A stretch of DNA of 23,902 bases from CAZVWH01 sp964631175. GTDB lineage: Bacteria; Planctomycetota; Phycisphaerae; Sedimentisphaerales; Anaerobacaceae. Numbering within the stretch: position 1 is the stretch's first letter; each line of letters starts with the position of its first letter. Made by a program: the position numbers and the translations under genes. Shown here in pieces: positions 8,129 through 16,298 of this stretch. The notes under the pieces were generated by a model that saw only the letters and a list, made by a program, of their open reading frames with translations, was not told the DNA's origin and searched no databases. The stretch is taken from positions 1-23,902 of the forward strand of contig CAZVWH010000038.1 in the NCBI GenBank assembly GCA_964631175.1, in the 5' to 3' direction.

Positions 8129-8668
8129 TTTAACACCTTCCCTCTTCTAAACACAAACCTTAAAGAAAACCTAGGACTTGAGCCTTTATTATGAATAATC
8201 AGACGACAATTTTTATTTATCAGTTAAAGAGCTAAGTCATAATATCTATAAGCATGAGAATTTGCAAGTATTTAATTTTTTATAGGACGAAGCTATAAGG
8301 ATTCGACGGACAATGTTTAAAAGCTGATGACAGAGATTAGTAAAAGTCGAATTTGTTTGCCAGGGCCTTATGGAATGTTGGTCCTAAGGTCCAATCAATT
8401 GATTTTTAAAAACTAATGAAACAAATTTAGGTACCAGGCAATGCAGTGCGTGCTTCGTATTATGGTACCGGATAAACTCCAACAAGGGAGTATAATAAAC
8501 ATTATTAAACCTTCAATCTATCATTTGTGTGTACCAACCTTAACCGAAAATTAGAATCAATAGTCGGCTGAATTTTATTGTTCAAACCTATAATTAATTT
8601 GTTTTTCACCTGTTAGGGGACACAACACTAAAATTCCGCTTATTCTCAGTGACTCCGGTCAAATTCTC

Positions 8669-8697
8669 TTGACTTTTGCGGGCTGATATGATAATTT
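8669..8697 (+). promoter_or_regulatory. Sigma-70-type promoter with dyad over the -10 box
   Basis: TTGACT at 8669-8674, a 17-base spacer, then TAATTT at 8692-8697. A perfect dyad ATGATA-N6-TATCAT (8688-8705) covers the -10 box and the likely start, a usual place for a repressor to bind. No intact gene follows for ~430 bp, so the transcript would be either a long leader of the PEP-CTERM gene or an independent RNA. Confidence 0.5.
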
Positions 8698-8737
8698 AAT
8701 ATCATAAATAGTTCCTTGGGGGTATAGTTGAAAACGG

Positions 8738-8778
8738 ACTGGGGGGTGTTCTTGTTTTTCCCCTGCTGAGCACCCAGT
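8738..8778 (+). ncRNA. Candidate structured RNA element (hairpin)
   Basis: About 35 bases downstream of the promoter at 8669. The arm actggg(gg)gtgttc pairs with gagcacccagt through 11 pairs, with a two-G bulge and one wobble, closing a loop of about 16 bases. It is followed by an A-run, not a T-run, so it is not a plain terminator. It could be part of a leader or a small RNA; it matches no riboswitch I know. Confidence 0.3.
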
Positions 8779-9130
8779 AAAAAATTGTATTGTGACCTAA
8801 CGGTATAGATTCAAGTACCGAATAATTTGTGATGCGTATGGTCACTGCCAGGGGGCACGAAAATAATAAGGGTGACATCAGCTATCACTGATGAGGCGGG
8901 ATACGCTTGCCTGTAATGCAGACGCTGTTCGGCATTGATTAAGATTTCCTGCGCAAGTGTCACCGCAATTATAAGGGCTGGCAAACATCAGATAGCAAAT
9001 GTTATGTAGACACGGTCTTGGCGTTCAGGGTGAGTCTGTCAGTACCGAAGGATTGAAAGAAATGTTAGGAACCGCTGTGGTTAGTCTGCGGCCAAAATTT
9101 GATTGAGAGGGCTTTTTGAGAGAAAAGATA

Positions 9131-9886
9131 ATGAGTAAGCTAAAGATAACAATGATTTTCCTTACAGCCGTTAGTTTAATTCTGCCGTGCACAGCGGAAG
9201 CATGTCTTCTTGGTACGGTGGACATAGAGCATAATGGTTATGGGGCAAGTGACGTTATGAGAGTTTGGGGTGGTGGTCTTGATGGCGTATACGTGTATGG
9301 CGGGGTCTATATGCTTGACAAGAGCTACGGCACCGACCAAGGAAATTTATGGCCCAACGGTGAACTTATCGGCAGCTTCTGTATAGAATTGGATGAACAA
9401 GCCCCAAGCGACACATTTAAGTACGGTGTGGTCATGCCGCAAGATGCATATAACAATTTTCTCGACGGCTATTTAGGCACAACCAAAACCAATTATCTTC
9501 GTGAGCTGTGGGGTAGATTCTATGACCCTAAATGGTCGTACAACGGACCATATACAAGTCAACAGAGATATGAAGCCGAAGCCTTCGCTGCAGCAGTATG
9601 GGAGATTGTTTATGAAGATCTTCCATCATCGCCACTATTATGGGATGTCACCATTGATGGTACACCGTGCAGCCATGGCTTCCGAGCTGAGAATGTTGAC
9701 GCGGCTCTCGCCAATAGCTGGTTGCATGCCTTAACCGGCTGTGGTCCGAAGGCGGACCTGCGAGCATTTGTTTTTGATGGAAAACAGGATTATCTGGTTC
9801 AGGTTCCGGAGCCTGCCACCTTAGCTCTGCTCGGCATCAGTGGCGTGTTTAGCCTGCTTCGTAGAAAAATAAGAGCCTCCAGCTAA
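9131..9886 (+). CDS. PEP-CTERM protein with thioester-domain-like fold
   Basis: 251 residues from ATG 9131. An in-frame TTG at 9116 is possible, but the ATG directly begins the signal peptide (~1-24, ending CTAEA) and has gagagaaaag upstream. The C-terminus (225-251) is VPEPATLALLGISGVFSLLRRK, the PEP-CTERM sorting signal: motif, membrane segment, basic tail. Such proteins are recognised by exosortase and placed at the cell surface or in exopolysaccharide. The middle has SFCIELDE around C84 and AFAAAVWEIVYEDLP around 151-164, like the Cys-containing and Q-x-x-hydrophobic-W motifs of bacterial thioester domains. The Gln position, however, is Ala (A153), so no thioester should form. Function is unknown. 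Confidence 0.82.
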   Translation: MSKLKITMIFLTAVSLILPCTAEACLLGTVDIEHNGYGASDVMRVWGGGLDGVYVYGGVYMLDKSYGTDQGNLWPNGELIGSFCIELDEQAPSDTFKYGVVMPQDAYNNFLDGYLGTTKTNYLRELWGRFYDPKWSYNGPYTSQQRYEAEAFAAAVWEIVYEDLPSSPLLWDVTIDGTPCSHGFRAENVDAALANSWLHALTGCGPKADLRAFVFDGKQDYLVQVPEPATLALLGISGVFSLLRRKIRASS

Positions 9887-10019
9887 GGCTGATTATAATA
9901 CGAGACTCTTATGAGAAAAACGATAAGTAACCACACGGATATGAATTGAAGAAAGCGGTTAGTGTCAATAGGCGGTCTGCAGGACAGTGGAAATTATAAT
10001 ATATAAATATGGGGAGGAA

Positions 10020-10313
10020 ATGAAAAGGTTAATAGTATTTCCCATGCCTATGGTGTTAGTAACACTTTTCACCAACATCGCCCAAGCGGGCTTTGTTAAT
10101 TCTGCCGACAATCCCGGTGCGGCAACTTTTACATGCGGGTTCTCCAATAATCAGAAACAGCATAGTAATAGCGATCTTATAAATCTTCAATTTGATATTG
10201 ACATACTGACTACCGGTCTTTTCGATTTTACATTGAAACAAAGCCCAGTTTCTGAGCCGGAATCGATAGTCCAATTTAATAGAGGTGGTTTGGGGCTGCT
10301 CCGTCTGTGTTGA
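10020..10313 (+). pseudogene. Small secreted protein with degenerate PEP-CTERM tail
   Basis: The frame starts at ATG 10020 behind a near-perfect ribosome site (ggggagg, 10011-10017), a better start than the upstream GTG at 9987. It encodes 97 residues: a signal peptide (MKRLIVFPMPMVLVTLFTNIAQA), then FVNSADNPGAATFTCGFSNN and LQFDIDILTTGLFDFTLK. The tail SEPESIVQFNRGGLGLLRLC resembles a PEP-CTERM anchor (PEPAT...GLGGLGLLRLRRR) that has lost the motif's first Pro and the closing basic residues. A terminator follows at 10372. It may be a recently degraded PEP-CTERM gene or a genuine short secreted protein. It lies behind the intact PEP-CTERM gene in the same orientation. Confidence 0.5.
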
Positions 10314-10371
10314 CTTCAGCGAGCTTGGTCGAGCTGTGCCCGATACTGACATAAGGCCCCCCATGTTTACA

Positions 10372-10409
10372 GGGCCGCGGATATCCTTTACCGTGGCCCG
10401 TTTTTTTTT
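10372..10409 (+). terminator. Intrinsic terminator
   Basis: Stem gggccgcgg / ccgtggccc (9 pairs, one G-T), a 10-base loop, then G and nine T at 10401-10409. It ends transcription of the 10020-10313 gene. Confidence 0.85.
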
Positions 10410-10849
10410 GAGCATATATGTTTAGCGTGGTAAAACCCATTGCTAATCCACCTGTCATCTGCTCCTGAATAAAAGAATTTACGCCAAGCAAGGATAAGCC
10501 TGTGGATGTTCTTTGACCGTATGTGGCAAAAATACATAAAACCAGTTGAGATGCTTGTAGTATAGAAGCCGAATATGTCAAAATATAAAGTTTCTAAGCT
10601 ACCATCTAAGCGGATAATCCAGAGCCGGTGGACAAGTAGATATGTCAAAACTATGCGCAAAAAACAAGGGAGACAGCGACCCCCCTTTATACAAGTCATG
10701 GCCGGTCGGCCTGCCCCCCTTAGAGAGAAGGAAGGAGTATTATGTTCAAATGTCCAAAGTCAAAAATGCTCCTTCGGACAACACTTCTATCTATAATATA
10801 ATCTATTTTTTCTGATATGCAAAAAACTAAAGGTAAATTTTTGTTATTC
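10410..10849. other. Gene-poor stretch upstream of gyrA
   Basis: No convincing gene apart from the 19-codon leader-like ORF at 10742. A short palindrome, ggccggtcggcc, lies at 10700-10711. The 73-codon frame beginning at 10575 is basic, has no recognisable motif and is not backed by a good ribosome site, so it is left out. Confidence 0.5.
10742..10801 (+). pseudogene. Stillborn ORF with strong ribosome site
   Basis: aaggaaggag lies just before an ATG that opens only 19 codons (MFKCPKSKMLLRTTLLSII), a basic-then-hydrophobic start like a cut signal peptide. It is probably the front end of a secreted protein gene whose body is lost. Independent function as a leader peptide is possible but unsupported. 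Confidence 0.3.
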
Positions 10850-10878
10850 TTGACTTTTCGCCCTATAGAAGATAGTTT
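10850..10878 (+). promoter_or_regulatory. Predicted gyrA promoter
   Basis: TTGACT at 10850-10855, 17 bases, TAGTTT at 10873-10878, about 125 bp before the gyrA start. The -35 region (ttcttgacttttcg) closely resembles that of the promoter at 8669 (tcttgacttttgcg). Confidence 0.5.
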
Positions 10879-11003
10879 AGCTGCTTGAAAAACGCGAATC
10901 AGAAACAGCGACGTGTAAAATACAAATCGGATTACGTCCATATTAAGCTAACCCGGACGGAACAGGATCGTGAATCACAAGACAGAAATAACAGGCAGGA
11001 TAA

Positions 11004-13565
11004 ATGAAAGAAGTTGAGAAATCAAAAGAGCGTTTTGAGGATATGCGTATTCTTGACGAGATTAAGAACTCATATCTCAACTATGCAATGAGCGTAATTG
11101 TTTCCCGCGCTTTACCGGACGTTCGCGATGGCTTAAAGCCGTCGCAACGCCGAATACTGGTGGCTATGAATGACTTGAACCTCGGCCCGCGAAGCGCACA
11201 CCGCAAGTGCGCCAAAATCGTTGGTGACACCAGCGGCAACTACCATCCGCACGGTGATCAGGCCACGTACGGCACATTAGTGCGCATGGGTCAGGAATGG
11301 AATATGCGTTATCGGCTTATCGATCCGCAAGGTAACTTCGGCAGCATCGATGCCGACCCGCCGGCAGCAATGCGATACACAGAGGCCAGACTGGCGGCGC
11401 CGGCTATGGAAATGCTCGAGGACATTAATCACGACACTGTAGATTTTGTGCCGAACTACGACGAAACACGAACCGAGCCTACGGTTTTGCCCTCAAAATT
11501 TCCAAATCTGTTAGTAAATGGAACTACCGGTATTGCAGTAGGTATGGCTACCAATATTCCGCCGCACAGCATCGCAGAGGTCTGTGACGCACTGCTGTTA
11601 GTCATCGAAGACCCAAAGTGCGGATTCAAGGATATTATGGAACGCCTGCCTGGGCCGGACTTCCCTACCGGCGGAATCATCTGCGGCAAAAAAGGCATTG
11701 TGGATGCTTATACCACTGGTAAAGGTCATTTAACTATCCGAGCTAAAACAGAAATCGAAATAAGAAAGAAAGACAAGGAACGAATCATAATAACTGAGAT
11801 ACCCTATATGGTCGTCAAGACCACGATTGTTTCAAAAATCGCAGATTGTGTCCATAAGGGTCTTATACCTGAGATTGCCGACGTCAGAGACGAATCAGAC
11901 CGACATGGTCTTCGTATCGTCGTGGACTTGAAAAAAGATGCCGATAGCAGAATAGCTTTGAATAAGCTGTTCCGCTACACCGCCCTACAGAGCACCTTCG
12001 CCATATTCAATATCGCTCTGGTCAATAATAGACCAGAAACGCTCAGCATTAAGCAGATGCTTAATTGCTTTATCGACCATCGTAAAACTGTCGTCCGCAG
12101 ACGGACCAGATTCCTGTTAAAAAGATGTAGAAACAGAGCCCATATTCTCGAAGGTCTTATTCTGGCAGTCAGTGACATCGATGAAATCATCGAAATTATA
12201 AAAAAATCTCCGGATACTCCGACGGCAAAGTTTAATTTAATGAAAAAGCCGCTGCGACTGGCTGAGGTAGCAACACTGAAGAAGATTCTTCCGAAGGCTT
12301 TTATCAAGGAAAAAACCAAAGGCAAACATTTTCTAACCGGCCCGCAGGCTGATGCAATCTTGACAATGCAATTGCAAAGATTGACGGGCCTGGAGATGGA
12401 AAAATTAGCTAGAGAATATGCAGGTCTTATTGAGCAAATAGAAGGTTACGAAGCAATACTGGCCAGCGAGGAGATTCTGCTGGATATCATCCGAGAAGAC
12501 ATCTACGAAATAAAGGAAAAATACGGCGACACAAGAAAGACAAAAATTACCGGCAAGGTCGAGCAGTTTGAAATTGAAGACCTAATCGCCGAGGAGGAAG
12601 TTATCGTCACTGTAAGTCACGATGGATATGTAAAGCGCCTGCCGATAGATACATATCGTAAGCAAGGCCGGGGTGGCCAGGGTGTCATCGGCTCAGATAC
12701 TAAAGAGGGCGATTTTATTGAGCATCTGTTCACAGCCTCTACACATGATTATCTGCTTATCTTTACCAACCGGGGGCGATGCTATTGGCTGAAGGTCTAT
12801 GATATTCCAAGCATGTCCAGACAGAGTAAGGGCAGGAGCATTGCAAACCTCTTAAAGCTTGGCGACCAACAGATAACATCCATCATCAGCGTTAGCAGCT
12901 TCGACGGCGAAGGTGATAAGAAAGCAAAGGGGCGGCAATTAGTTATGGCTACAAAAAACGGCATTGTAAAAAAGACAAAACTTTCTGCCTACAGTAATCC
13001 CAGAGCCACTGGCGTCATTGCTATCAATCTCGATCCGAATGATGCCTTAATTGGTGTCTCAATGACTACGGGCAAAGATCATATAATCCTGGGCACGCGA
13101 GACGGCATGACAATACGCTTTGACGAAAACGAGGTACGTTCGATGGGCCGAGCCTCACGAGGTGTTAAGGGTATCAAGCTTCGTCCCGGAGACGTTGTGG
13201 TGGGTATGGTGATTGTTGAGGAAAAAGCGGCTCTGTTTACAGTTTGCGAAAACGGTTACGGCAAGCGAACTGGTATGGAGAGCTATCGGTCTCAGAGCCG
13301 CGGCGGTATAGGCCTGAAAAACATAAGAACATCCGACCGCAATGGTAAAGTGGTGTCCCTGAAAGCCGTACAGAACAAAGATGACTTAATGATGATAACA
13401 GCTCACGGCATGATTATTCGCACGGGACTGGATGAAGTCCGATCGATCGGCAGAAACACTCAGGGCGTGCGATTAATCAAACTAAAATCCGGTGATAAGC
13501 TCGTGGCAGCAGAAAAAATAGCTGCCGATCCTGTCAAACTTCGGTCTATGAAGAACCCCCAGTGA
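11004..13565 (+). CDS. gyrA: DNA gyrase subunit A
   Basis: 853 residues, the usual length for GyrA. It is the DNA-cleaving subunit that, with GyrB, introduces negative supercoils. Visible landmarks: SYLNYAMSVIVSRALPDVRDGLKPSQRR at 23-50; the catalytic Tyr125 in AAMRYTEARL; the coiled-coil and gate region; and the GyrA box QGRGGQG at 554-560 opening the C-terminal beta-pinwheel, which separates it from ParC. In the quinolone-determining region the sequence is HPHGDQATYG, so the residues aligning with E. coli Ser83 and Asp87 are Gln86 and Gly90. The ATG at 11004 is preceded by ggcagga. A strong terminator follows directly, so holA is probably transcribed separately. No gyrB is next to it. Confidence 0.97.
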   Translation: MKEVEKSKERFEDMRILDEIKNSYLNYAMSVIVSRALPDVRDGLKPSQRRILVAMNDLNLGPRSAHRKCAKIVGDTSGNYHPHGDQATYGTLVRMGQEWNMRYRLIDPQGNFGSIDADPPAAMRYTEARLAAPAMEMLEDINHDTVDFVPNYDETRTEPTVLPSKFPNLLVNGTTGIAVGMATNIPPHSIAEVCDALLLVIEDPKCGFKDIMERLPGPDFPTGGIICGKKGIVDAYTTGKGHLTIRAKTEIEIRKKDKERIIITEIPYMVVKTTIVSKIADCVHKGLIPEIADVRDESDRHGLRIVVDLKKDADSRIALNKLFRYTALQSTFAIFNIALVNNRPETLSIKQMLNCFIDHRKTVVRRRTRFLLKRCRNRAHILEGLILAVSDIDEIIEIIKKSPDTPTAKFNLMKKPLRLAEVATLKKILPKAFIKEKTKGKHFLTGPQADAILTMQLQRLTGLEMEKLAREYAGLIEQIEGYEAILASEEILLDIIREDIYEIKEKYGDTRKTKITGKVEQFEIEDLIAEEEVIVTVSHDGYVKRLPIDTYRKQGRGGQGVIGSDTKEGDFIEHLFTASTHDYLLIFTNRGRCYWLKVYDIPSMSRQSKGRSIANLLKLGDQQITSIISVSSFDGEGDKKAKGRQLVMATKNGIVKKTKLSAYSNPRATGVIAINLDPNDALIGVSMTTGKDHIILGTRDGMTIRFDENEVRSMGRASRGVKGIKLRPGDVVVGMVIVEEKAALFTVCENGYGKRTGMESYRSQSRGGIGLKNIRTSDRNGKVVSLKAVQNKDDLMMITAHGMIIRTGLDEVRSIGRNTQGVRLIKLKSGDKLVAAEKIAADPVKLRSMKNPQ

Positions 13566-13570
13566 AACTG

Positions 13571-13610
13571 GGGGCTAAATATTTAGCCCCGCCTTTTAGG
13601 CGGGGTTTTC
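13571..13610 (+). terminator. gyrA terminator with two overlapping hairpins
   Basis: A perfect 20-base palindrome (ggggctaaat/atttagcccc, 13571-13590) shares its last four C with a second stem, ccccgcc-tttta-ggcgggg (13587-13605), which is followed by ttttct. The second is a classic intrinsic terminator. The two stems exclude each other in part, as terminator and anti-terminator pairs do. It begins 5 bp after the gyrA stop. Confidence 0.85.
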
Positions 13611-13620
13611 TCGTCGCTCC

Positions 13621-13657
13621 GCAGTAAGGCGTCCTCCGCGCAGTAAGGCGTCCTCCG
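13621..13657. repeat. Two-copy tandem repeat between gyrA and holA
   Basis: gcagtaaggcgtcctccg occurs at 13621 and again at 13640 (19-base period) and continues into taaggagtccc, related to the ggactccttac beside the palindrome at 1069. The same cctccg/ggagg vocabulary recurs at 23417-23445, so it belongs to the dispersed repeat family of this genome. Confidence 0.7.
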
Positions 13658-13720
13658 TAAGGAGTCCCTATGACTGTGGAGTGACTTCTAACTTGGATCT
13701 TGCAATAAAGAGCACAATGT

Positions 13721-14701
13721 GTGGATATGCGCAAGCTAATTTATGTCATTGCTGGTAAAGAAACTTCGCTTGTCAACGCTGAGTGCGAGAAACTTCTTGA
13801 CTCCGCCTTGGGCGGATTAGAGCCGAAGCAGAGGGTGACGGCTCTTTTTACCGCTGACACTGCTGGCGTTTCAGTCTCCGAGGTGCTGGACGAATTGCGG
13901 ACAGCTCCCTTTTTGACCGACAAACGAGTCGTTCTTGTCAAAAACGCAGATGATTTTATATCTAATAATCGTTCTTTACTCGAAAAATATTTCGATAATC
14001 CCTGTCCCACGGGAATACTAATAGTTACTGTAAGCAGTTGGCCCAGCCAGACTAAGCTGGCCAAAAAGTTATCCAAAGTCGGCAAATTAATCAGCGTAGC
14101 CGCCCCCAAGCCCTGGCAATTACCTCGCCGTCTGATCGATTATGCACGGGACGCACACAGTAAAAAATTGAGCGAAGATACAGCCGCACTTTTAGTCGAG
14201 CTGGTTGGCGATGAGCTTACCCGTTTATACGGTGAAATCGACAAGCTGGCCATATTTGCGTGTGAGGACAAGGCCATTACTATCAGCCATGTAGAATCGC
14301 TGATAGGTCACAATCGTGTATTTGGCGCCTTCGCTGTGATTGATGCCGTTATCGCCGGCAAGACCGCTCAAGCCATAGCTCGTCTGCGGAATATGTTTGC
14401 AGAAGATAAAACAGCCCAGTTCTCAATAGTCGGCGCATTTGCGTTTCATTTCCGCAGGATGTTCAGCGCAAAAGCCATGCTTGAAAAGGGTGCCTGGACC
14501 GGCGATATTGTAAAGAAACTGCGAATATGGAGCAATAAAGACAGCTTTTTCGCACAATTGCGCAAGATGTCACTGAAGCAAATCGGCTCAATCCTGCAAC
14601 AGTTAGCGGATATTGATTTTAAGATAAAGACCGGCCAAACAAAAGCTAACGTGGCGATTGAACAATTAGTATTGAATCTGCATACGGACGCTATTGTATA
14701 A
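13721..14701 (+). CDS. holA: DNA polymerase III subunit delta
   Basis: 326 residues from GTG 13721 (ATG 13727, two codons on, is the alternative; the weak aaagag is better spaced for GTG). The delta subunit opens the beta sliding clamp as part of the clamp loader. Features: the early segment LIYVIAGKETSLVNAECEKLL, the middle ELVGDELTRLYGEIDKLAIFA typical of delta, and the C-terminal helical domain ending DFKIKTGQTKANVAIEQLVLNL, where D-x-x-x-K-T-G is characteristic. Residues 28-32 (SALGG) are encoded by an in-frame copy of the genome's short palindrome. The rest is normal in length and motifs, so the gene should be functional; it is essential in most bacteria. Confidence 0.9.
   Translation: MDMRKLIYVIAGKETSLVNAECEKLLDSALGGLEPKQRVTALFTADTAGVSVSEVLDELRTAPFLTDKRVVLVKNADDFISNNRSLLEKYFDNPCPTGILIVTVSSWPSQTKLAKKLSKVGKLISVAAPKPWQLPRRLIDYARDAHSKKLSEDTAALLVELVGDELTRLYGEIDKLAIFACEDKAITISHVESLIGHNRVFGAFAVIDAVIAGKTAQAIARLRNMFAEDKTAQFSIVGAFAFHFRRMFSAKAMLEKGAWTGDIVKKLRIWSNKDSFFAQLRKMSLKQIGSILQQLADIDFKIKTGQTKANVAIEQLVLNLHTDAIV
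13802..13816. repeat. Palindrome TCCGCC-TTG-GGCGGA inside holA
   Basis: Same 15 bases as at 1190 and 18372. It is exactly five codons in the holA frame (Ser-Ala-Leu-Gly-Gly), between the first helix and the following strand. Confidence 0.8.
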
Positions 14702-14797
14702 AGAACTGTTCACCCAACTTCGCTTACAGCCGACTAACTGTTCAATTGTTCTTTAAAGAGCTACACGTTATCCTATTTGCTATTCACAATTATTATA

Positions 14798-16159
14798 ATG
14801 GCACAACTATTAAAAAAAAGAAAGCTGGTCCTGATCAATCCTGTTAATCCTGTAAATACTGGATTAACAATAAATAAAAGTTCGCGTTTCCCACCCATTG
14901 GCTTAGGTATCGTCGCAGCATTGACGCCTAATTCCTGGGATGTGATTCTGCTCGATGAAAACTGGGAACCCTTCACCTATCAAGAGGCTGACCTTGTTGG
15001 AATTACAGCCTTCACTGCTTCAGCACCTCGAGCTTATGAAATCGCAGCCCTTTACCGCAAACAAGGAATTCACGTCGTAATGGGCGGGATCCACGCATCC
15101 ATGTGCACTGAAGAGGCTCTACAATTTGTAAACACCGTTGTATCAGGTGAAGCTGAGGCTGTTTGGCCCCAAATTATACGTGACTTTGAGTTGGGACAAA
15201 TGCAACAGGTTTACCAAAGTGAAGTGATAGATATTAAAAACTGTCTCTCGCCACGGCGTGACCTTTTTCATCCTGATTACATGTTTGCATCCATACAAAC
15301 CTCACGAGGTTGTCCGATGGATTGTGAATTTTGTTCGGTTACTGCTTTTAATGGCCGACGCTACCGTCGCCGTCCACCGAGTCAGGTTTTGGCTGAGCTG
15401 GAAAGTATCCCTCAAAAGCTCCTGTTCTTTGTAGATGACAACATCATTGGCTACGGCAAAGAATCTCGAGACCAAGCCCTGGAAATTTTCAAGGCAATGG
15501 TAGAAAGAAAGCTTTACAAGTGGTGGTTTTGCCAAGCATCGATAAACTTTGCTGACGATGAGAATGTGTTATACTGGGCGGCACAAGCCGGATGCAAAAT
15601 GGTATTTTTGGGATTAGAAGCTGAAAAAGTAGATACATTGACGGAAGTAAATAAACGACTCAATATAAAATGGGGCGTGGACAGTTACGATGCCATCATC
15701 CGTCGCATTCAAAAAGCAGGTATTGCCGTATTAGGAGCTTTTATTTTTGGCATTGACGGTGACACTCTGGACAAACTATGCCAACGCGCAGAGTATATTA
15801 TTCACAGTGGGATTGATGTGATGCAAACTACTGTGCTTACTCCACTGCCTGGTACGAGATTATTTGAAAAATATCAGCAAGAGAAACGTCTGCTCTATAC
15901 AGATTTTCCCAAAGACTGGAGCCGTTACGATATGACACAAGTCATTCACCGTCCTGGCAGTATGGAAGCAGAGACCCTGGAACAAGAAATTGACGAGCTA
16001 AATACTAAAATGTATTCTTGGCCTGTAATAATCCGAAAGGCGATACGCACCTTTTGGCAAACACGGGATATAGCTGCTACGATGTTTGCCTGGAACTCGA
16101 ATATTAACTACCGTCGTGTGGGCCTGTGTCAACGCAAAGCTAAACGATCCAACAAGTAG
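14798..16159 (+). CDS. B12-binding domain radical SAM protein
   Basis: 453 residues from ATG 14798 (an in-frame TTG at 14777 is less likely). Residues ~10-145 form a cobalamin-binding Rossmann-like domain (FPPIGLGIVAALTP, ADLVGITAFTASAPRAYEIA, VVMGGIHAS). The radical SAM core follows, with the [4Fe-4S] ligands C172, C176 and C179 in SRGCPMDCEFC, and later GLEAEKVDTL and GAFIFGIDGDT. The C-terminal region (TPLPGTRLFE ... TDFPKDWSRYD) resembles the extension seen in many B12 radical SAM methyltransferases and in the Fe-S oxidoreductase group (DUF4070-like). The substrate cannot be read from sequence; lipid, tetrapyrrole or small-molecule methylation or rearrangement are all possible. It stands alone, 96 bp after holA. 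Confidence 0.88.
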   Translation: MAQLLKKRKLVLINPVNPVNTGLTINKSSRFPPIGLGIVAALTPNSWDVILLDENWEPFTYQEADLVGITAFTASAPRAYEIAALYRKQGIHVVMGGIHASMCTEEALQFVNTVVSGEAEAVWPQIIRDFELGQMQQVYQSEVIDIKNCLSPRRDLFHPDYMFASIQTSRGCPMDCEFCSVTAFNGRRYRRRPPSQVLAELESIPQKLLFFVDDNIIGYGKESRDQALEIFKAMVERKLYKWWFCQASINFADDENVLYWAAQAGCKMVFLGLEAEKVDTLTEVNKRLNIKWGVDSYDAIIRRIQKAGIAVLGAFIFGIDGDTLDKLCQRAEYIIHSGIDVMQTTVLTPLPGTRLFEKYQQEKRLLYTDFPKDWSRYDMTQVIHRPGSMEAETLEQEIDELNTKMYSWPVIIRKAIRTFWQTRDIAATMFAWNSNINYRRVGLCQRKAKRSNK

Positions 16160-16298
16160 GCTGAGGTACCTTGAAAAGTTTTTAGACAATTGCGGTAAGC
16201 TCTAAAGTTAACCTATTTATGAAACGCAGCAATAGTAACAGATATTTGTCTGTAGCTCATAATCGCTTCGGAAATAAAAGACAAGAAAGGCGACTATT

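Larger units (their letters stand above)
8129..9130. other. 1-kb stretch without an intact gene
   Basis: No convincing coding region on either strand. It holds a good promoter (8669-8697), a dyad over its -10 box, and a hairpin at 8738-8778. From ~8810 to 9110 the composition resembles decayed coding DNA. One plus frame reads DFLRKCHRNYKGW...DTVLAFRVSLS before a stop, faintly like the end of a formylglycine-generating-enzyme-type (SUMF1) domain, but this is too weak to call. GGTACC occurs twice within 8430-8470, bounding a ~30-bp segment. Confidence 0.45.

Noticed and set aside
8430..8470. Paired GGTACC sites as a possible recombination (att) element
   Set aside because: Only the 6-bp palindrome is shared; there is no integrase and no conserved arms.
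8940..9055. Possible SUMF1-like C-terminal remnant (CHRNYKGW...AFRVSLS)
   Set aside because: Only a faint resemblance over a short frame with nearby stops; not enough to call a pseudogene.
10575..10796. 73-codon basic ORF beginning MSKYKVSKLPSKR
   Set aside because: No recognisable motif and no ribosome site, and it overlaps the better supported start at 10742 in another frame.
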